The position numbers were made by a program, and so were the translations under genes. A stretch of 64,000 bases of DNA from AWTP1-13 sp963840445. Its GTDB lineage: Bacteria > Pseudomonadota > Alphaproteobacteria > Rhizobiales > Hyphomicrobiaceae. The notes below the pieces were generated by a model. It saw nothing but the letters and a program-made list of their open reading frames with translations, did no database searches and was not told the DNA's origin. Shown here piece after piece: positions 29,135 to 38,173 of this stretch (its first letter is position 1; every line of letters begins with the position of its first letter). The stretch is taken from contig CAWIZC010000011.1 in assembly GCA_963840445.1 (NCBI GenBank), positions 62,001 to 126,000 on the forward strand, in the 5' to 3' direction.

Positions 29135-30505
29135 CTACGACACATATAGAACCGACTTCACCGCCTCGATCACATGCTCGACCGTGGGCAGCGCGAGCCG
29201 CTCCAGGTTGGCCGCATAGGGCATCGGCACGTCGGCGCCGTTGACCTTGGCAGGCGGTGCGTCGAGGTAGTCGAAGGCCTGGATCGCCACCTGCGCGCAG
29301 ATCTCGGAGCCCACCGAGCACACCGGCCAGGCTTCCTCCACCGTCACCAGGCGGTTGGTCTTCTTGACGGACTCGATCACCGTCGGCAGGTCGAGCGGGC
29401 GCAGGCTGCGCAGGTCGATGACCTCGGCGTCGATGCCCTCGCCGGCCAGCTGCTCGGCTGCGGCCAGCGCATAGACCATGCCGCGCGCGAAGGAGACGAT
29501 CGTCACGTGGCTGCCGGCGCGGGCGATGCGCGCCTTGCCGATCGGCACGATCCACTCGCCTTTCGGCACCTGCCCGGAGGCGCCGTAGAGGATCTCGTTC
29601 TCCAGCACCAGCACGGGGTTGGGGTCGCGGATGGCGGCCTTCAGCAGGCCCTTGGCGTCGGCCGCGTTGGAGGGCGCCACCACCTTCATGCCGGGCACAT
29701 GCGCATACCAGGACGAGAAGCACTGGCTGTGCTGGGCGGCGACGCGCGCGGCAGCACCATTGGGGCCGCGGAACACGATGGGACAGCCGAGCTGGCCGCC
29801 CGACATGTAGAGCGTCTTGGCGGCCGAGTTGATGATCTGGTCGATCGCCTGCATAGCGAAGTTCCAGGTCATGAACTCGACGATCGGCTTGAGGCCGGCC
29901 ATGGCCGCGCCGACGCCCACGCCGGCAAAGCCCTGCTCGGTGATCGGCGTGTCGATCACCCGCTTCGGCCCGAATTCTTCGAGCAGCCCCTGGCTGATCT
30001 TGTAGGCGCCCTGGTACTGCGCCACTTCCTCGCCCATCAGGAACACGTCGGGGTCGCGCCGCATCTCCTCGGCCATGGCGTCGCGCAGGGCTTCGCGCAT
30101 GGTCTGCGATACGGTCTCCGTGCCGGGCGCGATCTCGGGCTCGGCTGCCCGCACCACCATCGGTGCCGAGGGGGCGGGCTTGACCTCCGCGTAGGCGGCG
30201 CGGCCATCCGACTGGCGGGTGCCTTCCGGCGCAGGCCGCGAGGCAGAAATCGGCTTTGCACTGCTGTCGCCGTCCAGCACCGCGATCGGCGTGTTGACCT
30301 TCACGCCCTCGGTGCCGGCGGGAATGAGCAGCCTCGACACCTTGCCCTCGTCGACCGCCTCCACCTCCATGGTGGCCTTGTCGGTCTCGATCTCGGCGAT
30401 GATGTCGCCTGGCTTGATGGCCTGCCCCTCGCTGACGAGCCACTTGGCGAGTTTGCCCTCCTCCATGGTCGGGGAGAGCGCTGGCATCAGGATCTCGGTC
30501 GGCAT
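29135..30505 (-). CDS. pdhB: Pyruvate dehydrogenase E1 beta with N-terminal lipoyl domain
   Basis: E1 beta pairs with PdhA to decarboxylate pyruvate with thiamine diphosphate. The 456-residue protein begins with its own lipoyl domain (MPTEILMPALSPTMEEGK; IETDKATMEVE), then a linker, then the beta subunit (TVSQTMREALRDAMAEEMRR; MGEEVAQYQGAYKISQGL; EQGFAGVGVGAAMAGLKPI). The lipoyl domain is almost identical to that of pdhC. Such fused E1 beta proteins are known in alphaproteobacteria. I start it at ATG 30505; the longer upstream frame is not conserved. Confidence 0.96.
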   Translation of the reverse strand: MPTEILMPALSPTMEEGKLAKWLVSEGQAIKPGDIIAEIETDKATMEVEAVDEGKVSRLLIPAGTEGVKVNTPIAVLDGDSSAKPISASRPAPEGTRQSDGRAAYAEVKPAPSAPMVVRAAEPEIAPGTETVSQTMREALRDAMAEEMRRDPDVFLMGEEVAQYQGAYKISQGLLEEFGPKRVIDTPITEQGFAGVGVGAAMAGLKPIVEFMTWNFAMQAIDQIINSAAKTLYMSGGQLGCPIVFRGPNGAAARVAAQHSQCFSSWYAHVPGMKVVAPSNAADAKGLLKAAIRDPNPVLVLENEILYGASGQVPKGEWIVPIGKARIARAGSHVTIVSFARGMVYALAAAEQLAGEGIDAEVIDLRSLRPLDLPTVIESVKKTNRLVTVEEAWPVCSVGSEICAQVAIQAFDYLDAPPAKVNGADVPMPYAANLERLALPTVEHVIEAVKSVLYVS

Positions 30506-30549
30506 TGCTTTTCGTCTGGTCCTTGGTGTTTCCGTCCGCGGCCGCCTCG

Positions 30550-30933
30550 TCAGCGCAAGTGCGCCGTTTGCGACTCTATTGATTTGGTCAAATCGGTGGC
30601 CGTATCGCCGGTGTGCCTGGTGGCAGCAGGCTCGACGAGCACGATCCACGCTTCCTCGGGTGCAATCGGGCTGTGCTCGACACCCTTGGGAACTACGTGG
30701 AAGTCGCCCTCGCGCAGGACGACATCAGGCCGATCGCGATAGCGGATGGTGAAGGCACCCTTGCGCACCAGGAAGAACTCGTCCTCGTCGGCGTGCGCAT
30801 GCCAGACGAACTCGCCCTTGGCCTTCGCCAGCTTCACATACTGCCCGTTGGCGACCGCCACCACGCGCGGCGACCAGAACTCGGTGATCGACCCGAACTC
30901 CTTGTCGAGATTGGAGTGAAACACCGACTGCAT
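30550..30933 (-). CDS. Cupin protein in PDH operon
   Basis: The 127-residue protein has cupin motif 1 (FVWHAHADEDEFFLVRKG) and motif 2 (EGDFHVVPKGVEHSPIA), with all three His and the Glu present. The N-terminus (HSNLDKEFGSITEFWSPRVV) and fold match cupins of unknown role. The start lies one base after the pdhA stop, and the next gene is pdhB, so it splits the two E1 subunit genes. Confidence 0.86.
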   Translation of the reverse strand: MQSVFHSNLDKEFGSITEFWSPRVVAVANGQYVKLAKAKGEFVWHAHADEDEFFLVRKGAFTIRYRDRPDVVLREGDFHVVPKGVEHSPIAPEEAWIVLVEPAATRHTGDTATDLTKSIESQTAHLR

Positions 30934-30934
30934 G

Positions 30935-31942
30935 TCAGGCCTCTATCAGCACGTCGGTCCACAGCTCGCTCGGATCGGGCTCGGGGTCGGACTGCGCGAA
31001 CTCGGCGGCGCCATTGACGATCGTGCGGATCTCCGCGTCGATCGTCTTCATCTCGTCCTCGCTGGCGAGCTTGCCCTCCAGCAGGCGGCGACGCACCTGC
31101 TCGATCGGGTCGTGCTCCTCGCGCATCTTCTGCACTTCCTCGCGCGTGCGGTACTTGGCCGGGTCCGACATGGAGTGGCCGCGGTAGCGGTAGGTGAGCA
31201 TCTCCAGGATGTAGGGACCGTTGCCGCCACGAATCCACTTCACCACGCGGTCGCCGGCATCCTTGACGGCGCGCACATCCATGCCGTCGACCTGCTCGCC
31301 CGGGATGTCGAACGAGCGGCCGCGCTGGGAGAAGTCCGTGGTCGCCGCCGAACGCTCGATGGAGGTGCCCATCGCGTATTTGTTGTTCTCGATGATGAAC
31401 ACCACCGGCAGCTTCCAGAGCTTGGCCATGTTGAAGCTCTCGTACACCTGGCCCTGGTTGGCGGCGCCGTCGCCGAAGTAGGTGAGGCACAGGTTGCCGT
31501 TGCCGCGATACTGGTTGGCGAAGGCGAGGCCCGCGCCCAGCGGCACGTTGGCGCCGACGATGCCGTGGCCGCCGTAGAAGTTCTTCTCCTTGGAGAACAT
31601 GTGCATCGACCCGCCCTTGCCGTGCGAGTAGCCGTGCCTGCGCCCGGTCAACTCGGCCATCACGCCTTTGGGGTTCATGCCGCAGGCCAGCATGTGGCCG
31701 TGGTCGCGGTAGGTGGTGATGACCTGATCGCCTTCGCGGACGGCCATCTGCATGCCCACCACCACGGCCTCCTGGCCGATATAGAGGTGGCAGAAGCCGC
31801 CGATCAGGCCCATGCCGTAGAGCTGGCCGGCCTTCTCCTCGAAGCGGCGGATGAGCAGCATTTCGCGGTAGGCGTGCAACTCCTGGTCACGGCTGAAGGG
31901 AGGGACTGTCTGCTTACCGTTTGGGAAGGACATGCCGGACAT
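30935..31942 (-). CDS. pdhA: Pyruvate dehydrogenase E1 alpha
   Basis: E1 alpha carries most of the thiamine diphosphate site. The 335-residue protein has YREMLLIRRFEEKAGQLYGM, GFCHLYIGQEAVVVGM, the TPP motif LTYFGDGAANQGQVYESFN (GDGAANQG) and the phosphorylation-loop region YRYRGHSMSDPAKYR. GAGG lies upstream of the ATG at 31942. It is the first gene of the PDH operon; the 495-base upstream gap should hold the promoter. Confidence 0.97.
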   Translation of the reverse strand: MSGMSFPNGKQTVPPFSRDQELHAYREMLLIRRFEEKAGQLYGMGLIGGFCHLYIGQEAVVVGMQMAVREGDQVITTYRDHGHMLACGMNPKGVMAELTGRRHGYSHGKGGSMHMFSKEKNFYGGHGIVGANVPLGAGLAFANQYRGNGNLCLTYFGDGAANQGQVYESFNMAKLWKLPVVFIIENNKYAMGTSIERSAATTDFSQRGRSFDIPGEQVDGMDVRAVKDAGDRVVKWIRGGNGPYILEMLTYRYRGHSMSDPAKYRTREEVQKMREEHDPIEQVRRRLLEGKLASEDEMKTIDAEIRTIVNGAAEFAQSDPEPDPSELWTDVLIEA

Positions 31943-32437
31943 TCGACCTCGATGCGGGGAAGTGGCGAAACGTACAAGAAAGCCGGCGACAAGGCCAGCC
32001 GCGCGGCTGCAGACCTGCCATGAAGCCTAACGGCAGACATGAAAAACGGTGGTGTTCCCAACCGGCTGGCGACCGCCGGCAGGCATCCAAAACAGGCGCA
32101 CGCGGCTCCGAGACCCGCCCATCGGGGCTCAAGCAAAGGAGAGCCTCAGCCAATCTCTGGCGAGCCTCGAAGCCGCTGCGACCATGCAAGCAAGGATGGC
32201 GGAACAGGCCGACGCGTGACGGCAGAAAAGCGAAACCGGGATCTGTCGGGGGCCGGCCGTGGCGCCGATCCTACAAGGGTGTGACGCGAGACCTGAGAGC
32301 GTCCAACCGGGACACCTACATCTTATACAGGTGTGTCCGTTAAGGCCGCGTAAAGCGATGCGACGTGGGCGTTGCGTCGCGCGCCCGCCGATCTCCAACG
32401 ATATGCGCGCATCGCGGGAATGATTTACACAGACAAC
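31943..32437 (-). other. Region upstream of pdhA with an operator-like inverted repeat
   Basis: No protein-coding gene is apparent here. GGACACCT at 32310-32317 and AGGTGTGTCC at 32329-32338 form an inverted repeat (ACACCT-N11-AGGTGT) around an AT-rich centre (ACATCTTATAC), the most promoter-like stretch in the gap. It could be an operator for the PDH operon or a hairpin after the ferredoxin gene, which reads in the same direction. There is no following T run. Confidence 0.4.
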
Positions 32438-32761
32438 CTACCGGCCCTGGTAGGCGGGGGTGTGCACGACGAGGCCGTCGAGTTGCTCGGTCACCTTGAT
32501 CTGGCAGGACAGGCGCGAGGTCGGCCGCACGTCGAAGGCCTGATCGAGTTGGTCCTCTTCCTCGTCGCTGCGCGCACCGACGCGGTCCTTCCACTCCTCG
32601 GCCACATACACCATGCAGGTGGCGCAGGTGCAGGAGCCGCCGCACTCGGCGACGATGCCGGGCACGCTGTGGCGCAGCGCCGTCTCCATCACGGTGGCTC
32701 CGATCTCGCCGTCGACAGTGTGCTGCGTGCCGTCGTGCTCGATGTAGGTGATCTTGGGCAT
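32438..32761 (-). CDS. Adrenodoxin-type [2Fe-2S] ferredoxin
   Basis: The 107-residue protein begins PKITYIEHDGTQHTVDGEIG and has the cluster ligands in the order Cys-x5-Cys-x2-Cys (AECGGSCTCATCMVYVAEEW) and a distal Cys in TSRLSCQIKV. This is the vertebrate/adrenodoxin class that serves cytochromes P450 or iron-sulfur assembly. No partner reductase or P450 is next to it. The start is the ATG at 32761 (MPKITYIE), the family-like N-terminus. Confidence 0.92.
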   Translation of the reverse strand: MPKITYIEHDGTQHTVDGEIGATVMETALRHSVPGIVAECGGSCTCATCMVYVAEEWKDRVGARSDEEEDQLDQAFDVRPTSRLSCQIKVTEQLDGLVVHTPAYQGR

Positions 32762-32895
32762 TGCTGAGATGGGCCGTGCTGGATGAGGGAGCGGATTGCG
32801 GATTTGTTTGATCGCCAAACCTTGTGCCGTCGCGGGCCGGCGGCGTCAAGATGCCTTCCCCCGAGGGGAGGTGCCTTGAGGGCGGATGAGGGCGC

Positions 32896-34839
32896 TCACT
32901 CAAGTGCGGCGACCAGCGCGCCTTGCGCGACCTGCTGGTTCTCGGCGACGGCGACCTTGGCAATCTTGCCGGCGCGGGCCGCGTGCAGCACGTGCTCCAT
33001 CTTCATGGCCTCGACCACGGCGATGCGGTCGCCCTTGGCGACGGTGTCGCCGGCCTTGACGAACACCTTGGCGACGCGGCCGATGATGGGCGCGCGCACA
33101 CTCGAGCCGTCGCCGTTGTCCTCGATGGCACCGGCCTCAAAGCTCGGCCAGGCCAACGCGATCTGGTGCATGTCGTAGAGCACGTAGAGCGGGGCGCCGT
33201 CGCCCGCGACGCTGATGCGGCCGATGGCGGCAGCCGCACCCTCCCGCTCGCCTTGCAGCATGACGGCGAGACCGTCGGGCTTCCACTCCACCTCGACCGG
33301 CGTGGCGACGCCATCGGCGAGCACGGACAGCTTCTGGCGGCGCGGCGGCCCCAGCTGGAAGGCGTCCTGCACACCCCACGGCGAATAGCCGCCGCGGTGA
33401 GCCGCGCTGTCGTCGTGCGCCTGCCAGAGCAGGTGCATGACGCCGAAGGCGATGGCGCGCGGGTTGACGGCCGCGGGCGCCAGCTTGTCGAGCTCGCGGC
33501 CGATCAGGCCGGTGTCCATCTCGGCGCGTTGGAACGCCGGGTGCGTGATGAGCGCGTGCAGGAAGGCAGCGTTGGTCTTGGGGCCGGCAACGACGGTCTC
33601 CTCCAGCGCGCGGGCGAGGCGGGCTGTGGCCTGGGCGCGGTCGGAGCCGGACGCGATCAGCTTGCCGATCATGGAGTTGTAGAAGGGCGGGATGTTCGAG
33701 CCTTTCTCGACGCCGGCATCGACGCGCAGGCCTTCGATGGTCGGCGTATCGAAGGCGGCGACCGGCCCAATCGAGGGCAGGAAGCCCCTGGCGGGATCCT
33801 CGGCGTTGAGCCGCGCCTCGATGGCGTGGCCCGACATGCGGATCTGAGCCTGAGAGAGCGGCAGCTTCTCGCCGGAGGCGACACGTAGCTGCCATTCGAC
33901 GAGATCGAGACCGGTGATCGACTCGGTGACCGGATGCTCCACCTGCAGGCGCGTATTCATCTCGATGAAGTACCAGGGCGCCGACGCCGACAGCGCGCCA
34001 CCCTCGACCAGGAACTCGACGGTGCCGGCGCCCTCGTAGGCGACCGCACGCGCGCAGGCGACGGCGGCCTCGGTGATCCTGGCGCGCAGCTCTGCCGACA
34101 TGCCGGGCGCGGGTGCCTCCTCGATCACCTTCTGGTTGCGCCGCTGCAGCGAGCAGTCGCGCTCGAACAGGTGCACGACGTTGCCGTGGCTGTCGCCGAA
34201 CACCTGCACCTCGATGTGGCGCGGGCGGGCGATCACCTTCTCGAGCAGGATGCGCGCGTCGCCGAAGGCCGCCTGCGCCTCGCGCTGGGCGCTCTCCAAG
34301 GCGGCGGCGAAATCGGCCTCGCGCTCGACCAGGCGCATGCCGCGCCCGCCGCCGCCGGCCACCGCCTTGATCATCACCGGCCAGCCGATGCCCTTCGCCT
34401 CTTTGACGAGGGCCTTGGCGGTCTGGCTGTCGCCCTGGTAGCCCGGCACCACCGGCACGCCGGCCGCCGCGGCGATGGCCTTGGCCTCGGCCTTGCCGCC
34501 CATACGGCGCATGGCGTCGGGCGACGGGCCGATGAATTTGATGCCGGCCTTGCCGACGGCGTCGGCGAAGTCGGCGTTCTCGGCCAGGAAGCCGTAGCCC
34601 GGATGGATGCCGTCGGCGCCGGTCGACTTGGCGGCGGTGAGGATGCGGTCGATGCGCAGGTAGCTGTCGGATGCCGGGCCGGGGCCGATCTCTATCTTTT
34701 GGTCGGCGGCGCGCGCGAAGGGCGCGGTGCGATCGGCTTCGGAGACGACGGCAACCGTCTCGACGCCGAGCCGGCGAGCGGTGCGAATGATGCGGAGGGC
34801 GATCTCGCCGCGATTGGCGATCAGGATTTTTTTGAGCAT
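32896..34839 (-). CDS. Acyl-CoA carboxylase biotin-carboxylase/BCCP subunit
   Basis: The 647-residue protein joins a biotin carboxylase (MLKKILIANRGEIALRIIRT; ATP-grasp GGGGRGMRLV; catalytic EKVIARPRHIEVQVFGD and FIEMNTRLQVEHPVTE) to a C-terminal biotinyl domain with EAMKMEHVLHAARAG. Layout and length fit the alpha subunit of 3-methylcrotonyl-CoA, propionyl-CoA or acetyl-CoA carboxylase. The matching carboxyltransferase subunit is not in the window, so the substrate is open; leucine/isovalerate breakdown is the first guess. The ferredoxin gene follows it. Confidence 0.9.
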   Translation of the reverse strand: MLKKILIANRGEIALRIIRTARRLGVETVAVVSEADRTAPFARAADQKIEIGPGPASDSYLRIDRILTAAKSTGADGIHPGYGFLAENADFADAVGKAGIKFIGPSPDAMRRMGGKAEAKAIAAAAGVPVVPGYQGDSQTAKALVKEAKGIGWPVMIKAVAGGGGRGMRLVEREADFAAALESAQREAQAAFGDARILLEKVIARPRHIEVQVFGDSHGNVVHLFERDCSLQRRNQKVIEEAPAPGMSAELRARITEAAVACARAVAYEGAGTVEFLVEGGALSASAPWYFIEMNTRLQVEHPVTESITGLDLVEWQLRVASGEKLPLSQAQIRMSGHAIEARLNAEDPARGFLPSIGPVAAFDTPTIEGLRVDAGVEKGSNIPPFYNSMIGKLIASGSDRAQATARLARALEETVVAGPKTNAAFLHALITHPAFQRAEMDTGLIGRELDKLAPAAVNPRAIAFGVMHLLWQAHDDSAAHRGGYSPWGVQDAFQLGPPRRQKLSVLADGVATPVEVEWKPDGLAVMLQGEREGAAAAIGRISVAGDGAPLYVLYDMHQIALAWPSFEAGAIEDNGDGSSVRAPIIGRVAKVFVKAGDTVAKGDRIAVVEAMKMEHVLHAARAGKIAKVAVAENQQVAQGALVAALE

Positions 34840-34904
34840 GGCCCAAGCTTATGGCATTGGGCCGCCGGATCGGGCAATCGCCGAGCGACTGTGCAGGTCA
34901 ACGC

Positions 34905-36062
34905 CTAGGCGCGGCGCAGCCAGGCGGTCAGGCCATTCGTGCCGTGGCCGGCGACCGACATGTCGTTGCCGCGCCAGCTCAATCCGTTGCCGAGCCAGGA
35001 CTGCAGCCACAGCACCGGCAGCAGCAGATCGCGCAGGAGCCAGAGAAGCGGTGAGCGCCATGACAGGGGCCAGCCGGCGGTGGCAGCGAGACCGTATTCC
35101 GAGCCGAGCCAGATGGCGATGTACAATAGGGCGGTCGGCAGCTCGGGCAGATCGAGCGCCCAGGCCGCCAATACGCCCGCCACGAGAGGAGCAAACAGGC
35201 CGGAGAAAATCTCCAGCGAATACATGACCGGGAAGGTCGCGCGCCGCAGCCGCGCCCAGCGCAGCTGGCGCGACCACACACTCGGCAGTGCACGCAAGCC
35301 GAGTGGCTGGGGGAAGGCCCCGTCGACCAGGCGCACCCTCAGACCCTGCTCGCGCACCAGCTTGGTCGAGGCAGCGTCCTCGGCGAGTTCCGCTGCCAGG
35401 GCGTGAATGCCGCCGGCGCGCTCCAGGTCGATGCGCCGCCAGAACAGGGTCTTGCCCTGCGCGAAGCCGAAGCCCAGGCTGTCGGCTGCGAACTGCCAGC
35501 GCGCCTGGTATCCGTTCAGGAAGGCGCATTCCAGCTCGGCCCAGGTGTTGGCCGGACGTGCGCCAATCGGCGGGGCCGAGACCAGCCCGGTGCCGGGCTT
35601 CCAGGCCTCGAACAGCCGATCGATGTAATCGCGCGGCAGCAGGACATTGCTGTCGGTAATGACGATCCAGCCGTGACTGGCAGCCCGCCAACCCTTGATG
35701 ACGTTATTCAGCTTGGGGTTGTCGGAGACGCGGTCATCGCCGATCAGGAGGCGCGCCTGGACACTCGGATGCTCCGCAATCAGCCGCTGAGCCAGGGGCA
35801 CCACGGGGTCGTTGGCCGAGGCGCAGCACAGCAGGATCTCGAGTTGCGGGTAGTCGAGTTCGAACGTGGAGCGAAGCGTCGCCTCCTCGTAGGCGTCGAG
35901 CCCACACACCGGGCGGATGATGGTGACGGCCGGCCTTTGCAGGGGCCGGGGCCGGGGTTCGGTGTGCCGACGGCAGCGCCAGGCCGCAGACAGCGAAGTG
36001 GCTACATGGACGAGCAAGGCGGCAACGGCAAAGGCTCCGGCCAGGTGCGCCAACAGCTCCAT
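34905..36062 (-). CDS. GT21-type glycosyltransferase (ceramide glucosyltransferase-like)
   Basis: The 385-residue protein has an N-terminal membrane segment, a GT2/GT21 catalytic domain (TIIRPVCGLDAYEEATLRST; WIVITDSNVLLPRDYIDRLF; AAELAEDAASTKLVRE) and the Q/RxxRW-like RQLRWARLRR, then three C-terminal hydrophobic segments. Relatives make glucosylceramide or hopanoid-linked glycans (HpnI-like). The cell envelope is the likely site of action. The acceptor cannot be read from sequence. The eipB gene lies upstream of it, reading the same way. Confidence 0.85.
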   Translation of the reverse strand: MELLAHLAGAFAVAALLVHVATSLSAAWRCRRHTEPRPRPLQRPAVTIIRPVCGLDAYEEATLRSTFELDYPQLEILLCCASANDPVVPLAQRLIAEHPSVQARLLIGDDRVSDNPKLNNVIKGWRAASHGWIVITDSNVLLPRDYIDRLFEAWKPGTGLVSAPPIGARPANTWAELECAFLNGYQARWQFAADSLGFGFAQGKTLFWRRIDLERAGGIHALAAELAEDAASTKLVREQGLRVRLVDGAFPQPLGLRALPSVWSRQLRWARLRRATFPVMYSLEIFSGLFAPLVAGVLAAWALDLPELPTALLYIAIWLGSEYGLAATAGWPLSWRSPLLWLLRDLLLPVLWLQSWLGNGLSWRGNDMSVAGHGTNGLTAWLRRA

Positions 36063-36232
36063 GCCTCACACCCCCAAGTCTGCAAGCACGCCAGTCCGGG
36101 CTGACTGGCAGACTCGTATTTCGGCTGTGTGACAATGTGCCGACGTGGGCTGCGGGCAGCCGGCGCACAGGCCGCGACCTGGCGCCGCGTGTGCCTGGAT
36201 CTTGTTTCCACCGCCATGGAATTCGCGGCAAA

Positions 36233-36278
36233 GGTCCCGGACAGCTTCGGCTACGCCTCAGCTTCCGGGATGACGGGT
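36233..36278. repeat. Half copy of the GTCATCCCGG repeat
   Basis: Only the right half is present: AAGGTCCCGGACAGCTTCGG then CCTCAGCTTCCGGGATGACG. It lies between eipB and the GT21 gene, which read in the same direction, unlike the six full copies. Its inner CAGCTTCGGCT/AGCTTCC sequence is shared with the right part of copy 6. Confidence 0.7.
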
Positions 36279-36297
36279 GAATACGAGGGGACGCAGG

Positions 36298-37179
36298 CTA
36301 GCGGGAGCCCTGCTGCTGCTCACACTTCTTGGGCTCGAGGAAGGTGATCTCCTTGATCTCGCCCTGGATGGCGAACTCGCCATAGTCGATGAACAGCTTG
36401 CGGCTGACGCCGTTCTCGAAGAACAGGAACATCAGCTCGTAGACCGGCACCGCATCCTTCTTGTCGGAGCCCGGCTCGAAGTAGCCGATCGAGACCGGCC
36501 AGGCGGGCAGCTGGTCGAGGCGCTCGCCATCTTTTAGGCCCGGCAGCTTCCGGTTGCCACCTGCCGGCTGCACACGGCCAATAAAGGACACCGTGTCGTA
36601 GACCTTCTCGCCTTTCTCGGACCCATCGAACAGGTTGGCGCGGAATGTCGCCTTGCCGGACCGCGCCGCCTCGAGCAGGGCGATCGAGTGCTGGATGGGG
36701 AAATACACACCCATGCGCAACGACAGGTCCTTCTTGGCCGGCTTGCTCAGCTCGACTTTGACGTCGCTGCCGGTCGGCGCCCGCGTCGCGTCGCCGGCGG
36801 TTGCCTCGGTCGCCTTGTCGTCACGGAACTGGCTCGAGTTGAAGCGAAAGCGCTTGCCGCCCGCGTCCTCCCAGCTCGAAGAGCGCAGATCGGAGATGAC
36901 AGCCGCCCCGTTCTGGTTCGTCATATTGGTGACGAAGCGCATATTCTGCGTGTAGCCCTCGCAGGCCGAGCCGGTCAGCTCGTAGACCATGCGGCCGGTG
37001 ACCTGGGTCACGCCGGCACCTCCGCGCGCCTCGGCCAGCGTCATGTCGTAGATGGCGCGGTGCGGGGCCAGCACGATGCCCTCGCCAGCGGCGTGCGCGG
37101 AGGGCATAGACCATAGCGCCATGAAAGCCAGGGCGACCGGGCCGCCGGCAAGCAATCGGTCGAACGAGAGGTGCTTCAT
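36298..37179 (-). CDS. eipB: EipB-family (DUF1849) periplasmic envelope-integrity protein
   Basis: The 293-residue protein has a signal peptide (LAFMALWSMPSAHAAGEG) and the DUF1849 pattern: PHRAIYDMTLAEARGGAGVT, MVYELTGSACEGYTQNMRFV, then GVYFPIQHSIALLEAARSG, and a C-terminal IKEITFLEPKKCEQQ. In Brucella this family is a periplasmic beta-spiral protein needed for envelope integrity, with a disulfide linking an N-terminal and a C-terminal Cys; both Cys positions are present here. It is divergent from the GDPD gene. Confidence 0.9.
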   Translation of the reverse strand: MKHLSFDRLLAGGPVALAFMALWSMPSAHAAGEGIVLAPHRAIYDMTLAEARGGAGVTQVTGRMVYELTGSACEGYTQNMRFVTNMTNQNGAAVISDLRSSSWEDAGGKRFRFNSSQFRDDKATEATAGDATRAPTGSDVKVELSKPAKKDLSLRMGVYFPIQHSIALLEAARSGKATFRANLFDGSEKGEKVYDTVSFIGRVQPAGGNRKLPGLKDGERLDQLPAWPVSIGYFEPGSDKKDAVPVYELMFLFFENGVSRKLFIDYGEFAIQGEIKEITFLEPKKCEQQQGSR

Positions 37180-37387
37180 GGTGCCTTATTTCTTGCAGAC
37201 AAGGGCGGTTCTAAGGCCTGCCGGTTGCGCATCGGGCACGATCGTCGCCGATCGAAGTCCTTGGCTCAGATCATGGAACGTGAATCTTGCTCTTAAGTCT
37301 ATAGTTAGAGCAGGATTTGCCCGCTGGCATCGTTCGGTGCACGACAAGTACGCAGAAAAATCGGCACGCAGTAAAGAAAGAAGCACA

Positions 37388-38173
37388 ATGACCAGCGTGG
37401 GCTCCGGGGGCGGTTTGGCGAGCCTCGACACGGCTGTCTTCCTGCGCCCCATGGCGCATCGTGGACTGCATGTCGCAGGCCAAGGCGTGATCGAGAATAC
37501 GCTGCCGGCCTTCCAGGCGGCCATCGCCAAGGGCTATGGCATCGAGTGCGACCTGCAATCGGCTGCCGACGGCACGCCGTTCGTGTTCCACGATGCAACA
37601 CTGGACCGCCTGATGGATGCCACGGGGCCGCTGGCGGCGCGTTCGCCCGCCAACCTGGCCGCCTTGCACTACAAGGACCAGAAGACGCGCATCCTGAGCT
37701 TTGCCGAATTCCTCGGCCTGGTGGCCGGGCGGGTGCCGATGCTGGTCGAAGTGAAGAGCGCGGGTGGGGCACCACATCCGGACTTTCTCGACAAGATCGC
37801 AGAGCAGGCCCGCGGCTATGCCGGCCCCATCGCCCTGATGTCGTTCAACGCAGACTTCGTGGCGGCGCTGGCCAAGCTCGCGCCCACAATTCCGCGCGGG
37901 CTCATCGTCGGCGTCGAGCAGCTTCCAGGTGGGTGGGCAGCGCTGTCTGCAGGACCTAAGAAGGAGGCGGCCGTCGACGCACTGCTCGGCGCGGCGCCAG
38001 AAGGCGTGGGCTTCTATGCGATCGACGTGAAGATGCTGCCGGAGGCCGCCGCCTGGATGGCCAAACGGCCGGCGCGGCTGCCGCTGTTCTCGTGGACCAT
38101 CCGCACGCCCGAGCAGCGCGCGATGGCCGCGCGCTGGGCCGACGCGCCGATCTTCGAGGGCTATGAGCCTTAA
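37388..38173 (+). CDS. Glycerophosphodiester phosphodiesterase-family protein
   Basis: The 261-residue protein has the GDPD pattern: MAHRGLHVAGQGVIENTLPA (catalytic His, Glu-Asn), YGIECDLQSAADGTPFVFHD (metal Glu, Asp and second His), and MLVEVKSAGG. The C-terminus has LFSWTIRTPEQR. The enzyme would cleave glycerophosphodiesters to glycerol-3-phosphate. The ATG at 37388 (MTSVGSGGG) is preferred; the long frame upstream crosses the divergent promoter region. There is no clear signal peptide, so a cytoplasmic site is likely. Confidence 0.88.
   Translation: MTSVGSGGGLASLDTAVFLRPMAHRGLHVAGQGVIENTLPAFQAAIAKGYGIECDLQSAADGTPFVFHDATLDRLMDATGPLAARSPANLAALHYKDQKTRILSFAEFLGLVAGRVPMLVEVKSAGGAPHPDFLDKIAEQARGYAGPIALMSFNADFVAALAKLAPTIPRGLIVGVEQLPGGWAALSAGPKKEAAVDALLGAAPEGVGFYAIDVKMLPEAAAWMAKRPARLPLFSWTIRTPEQRAMAARWADAPIFEGYEP

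Noticed and set aside
31921..32343. 140-residue plus-strand frame upstream of pdhA
   Set aside because: Random-looking Arg/Ser/Pro-rich translation in an intergenic region; no ribosome-binding site and no domain.
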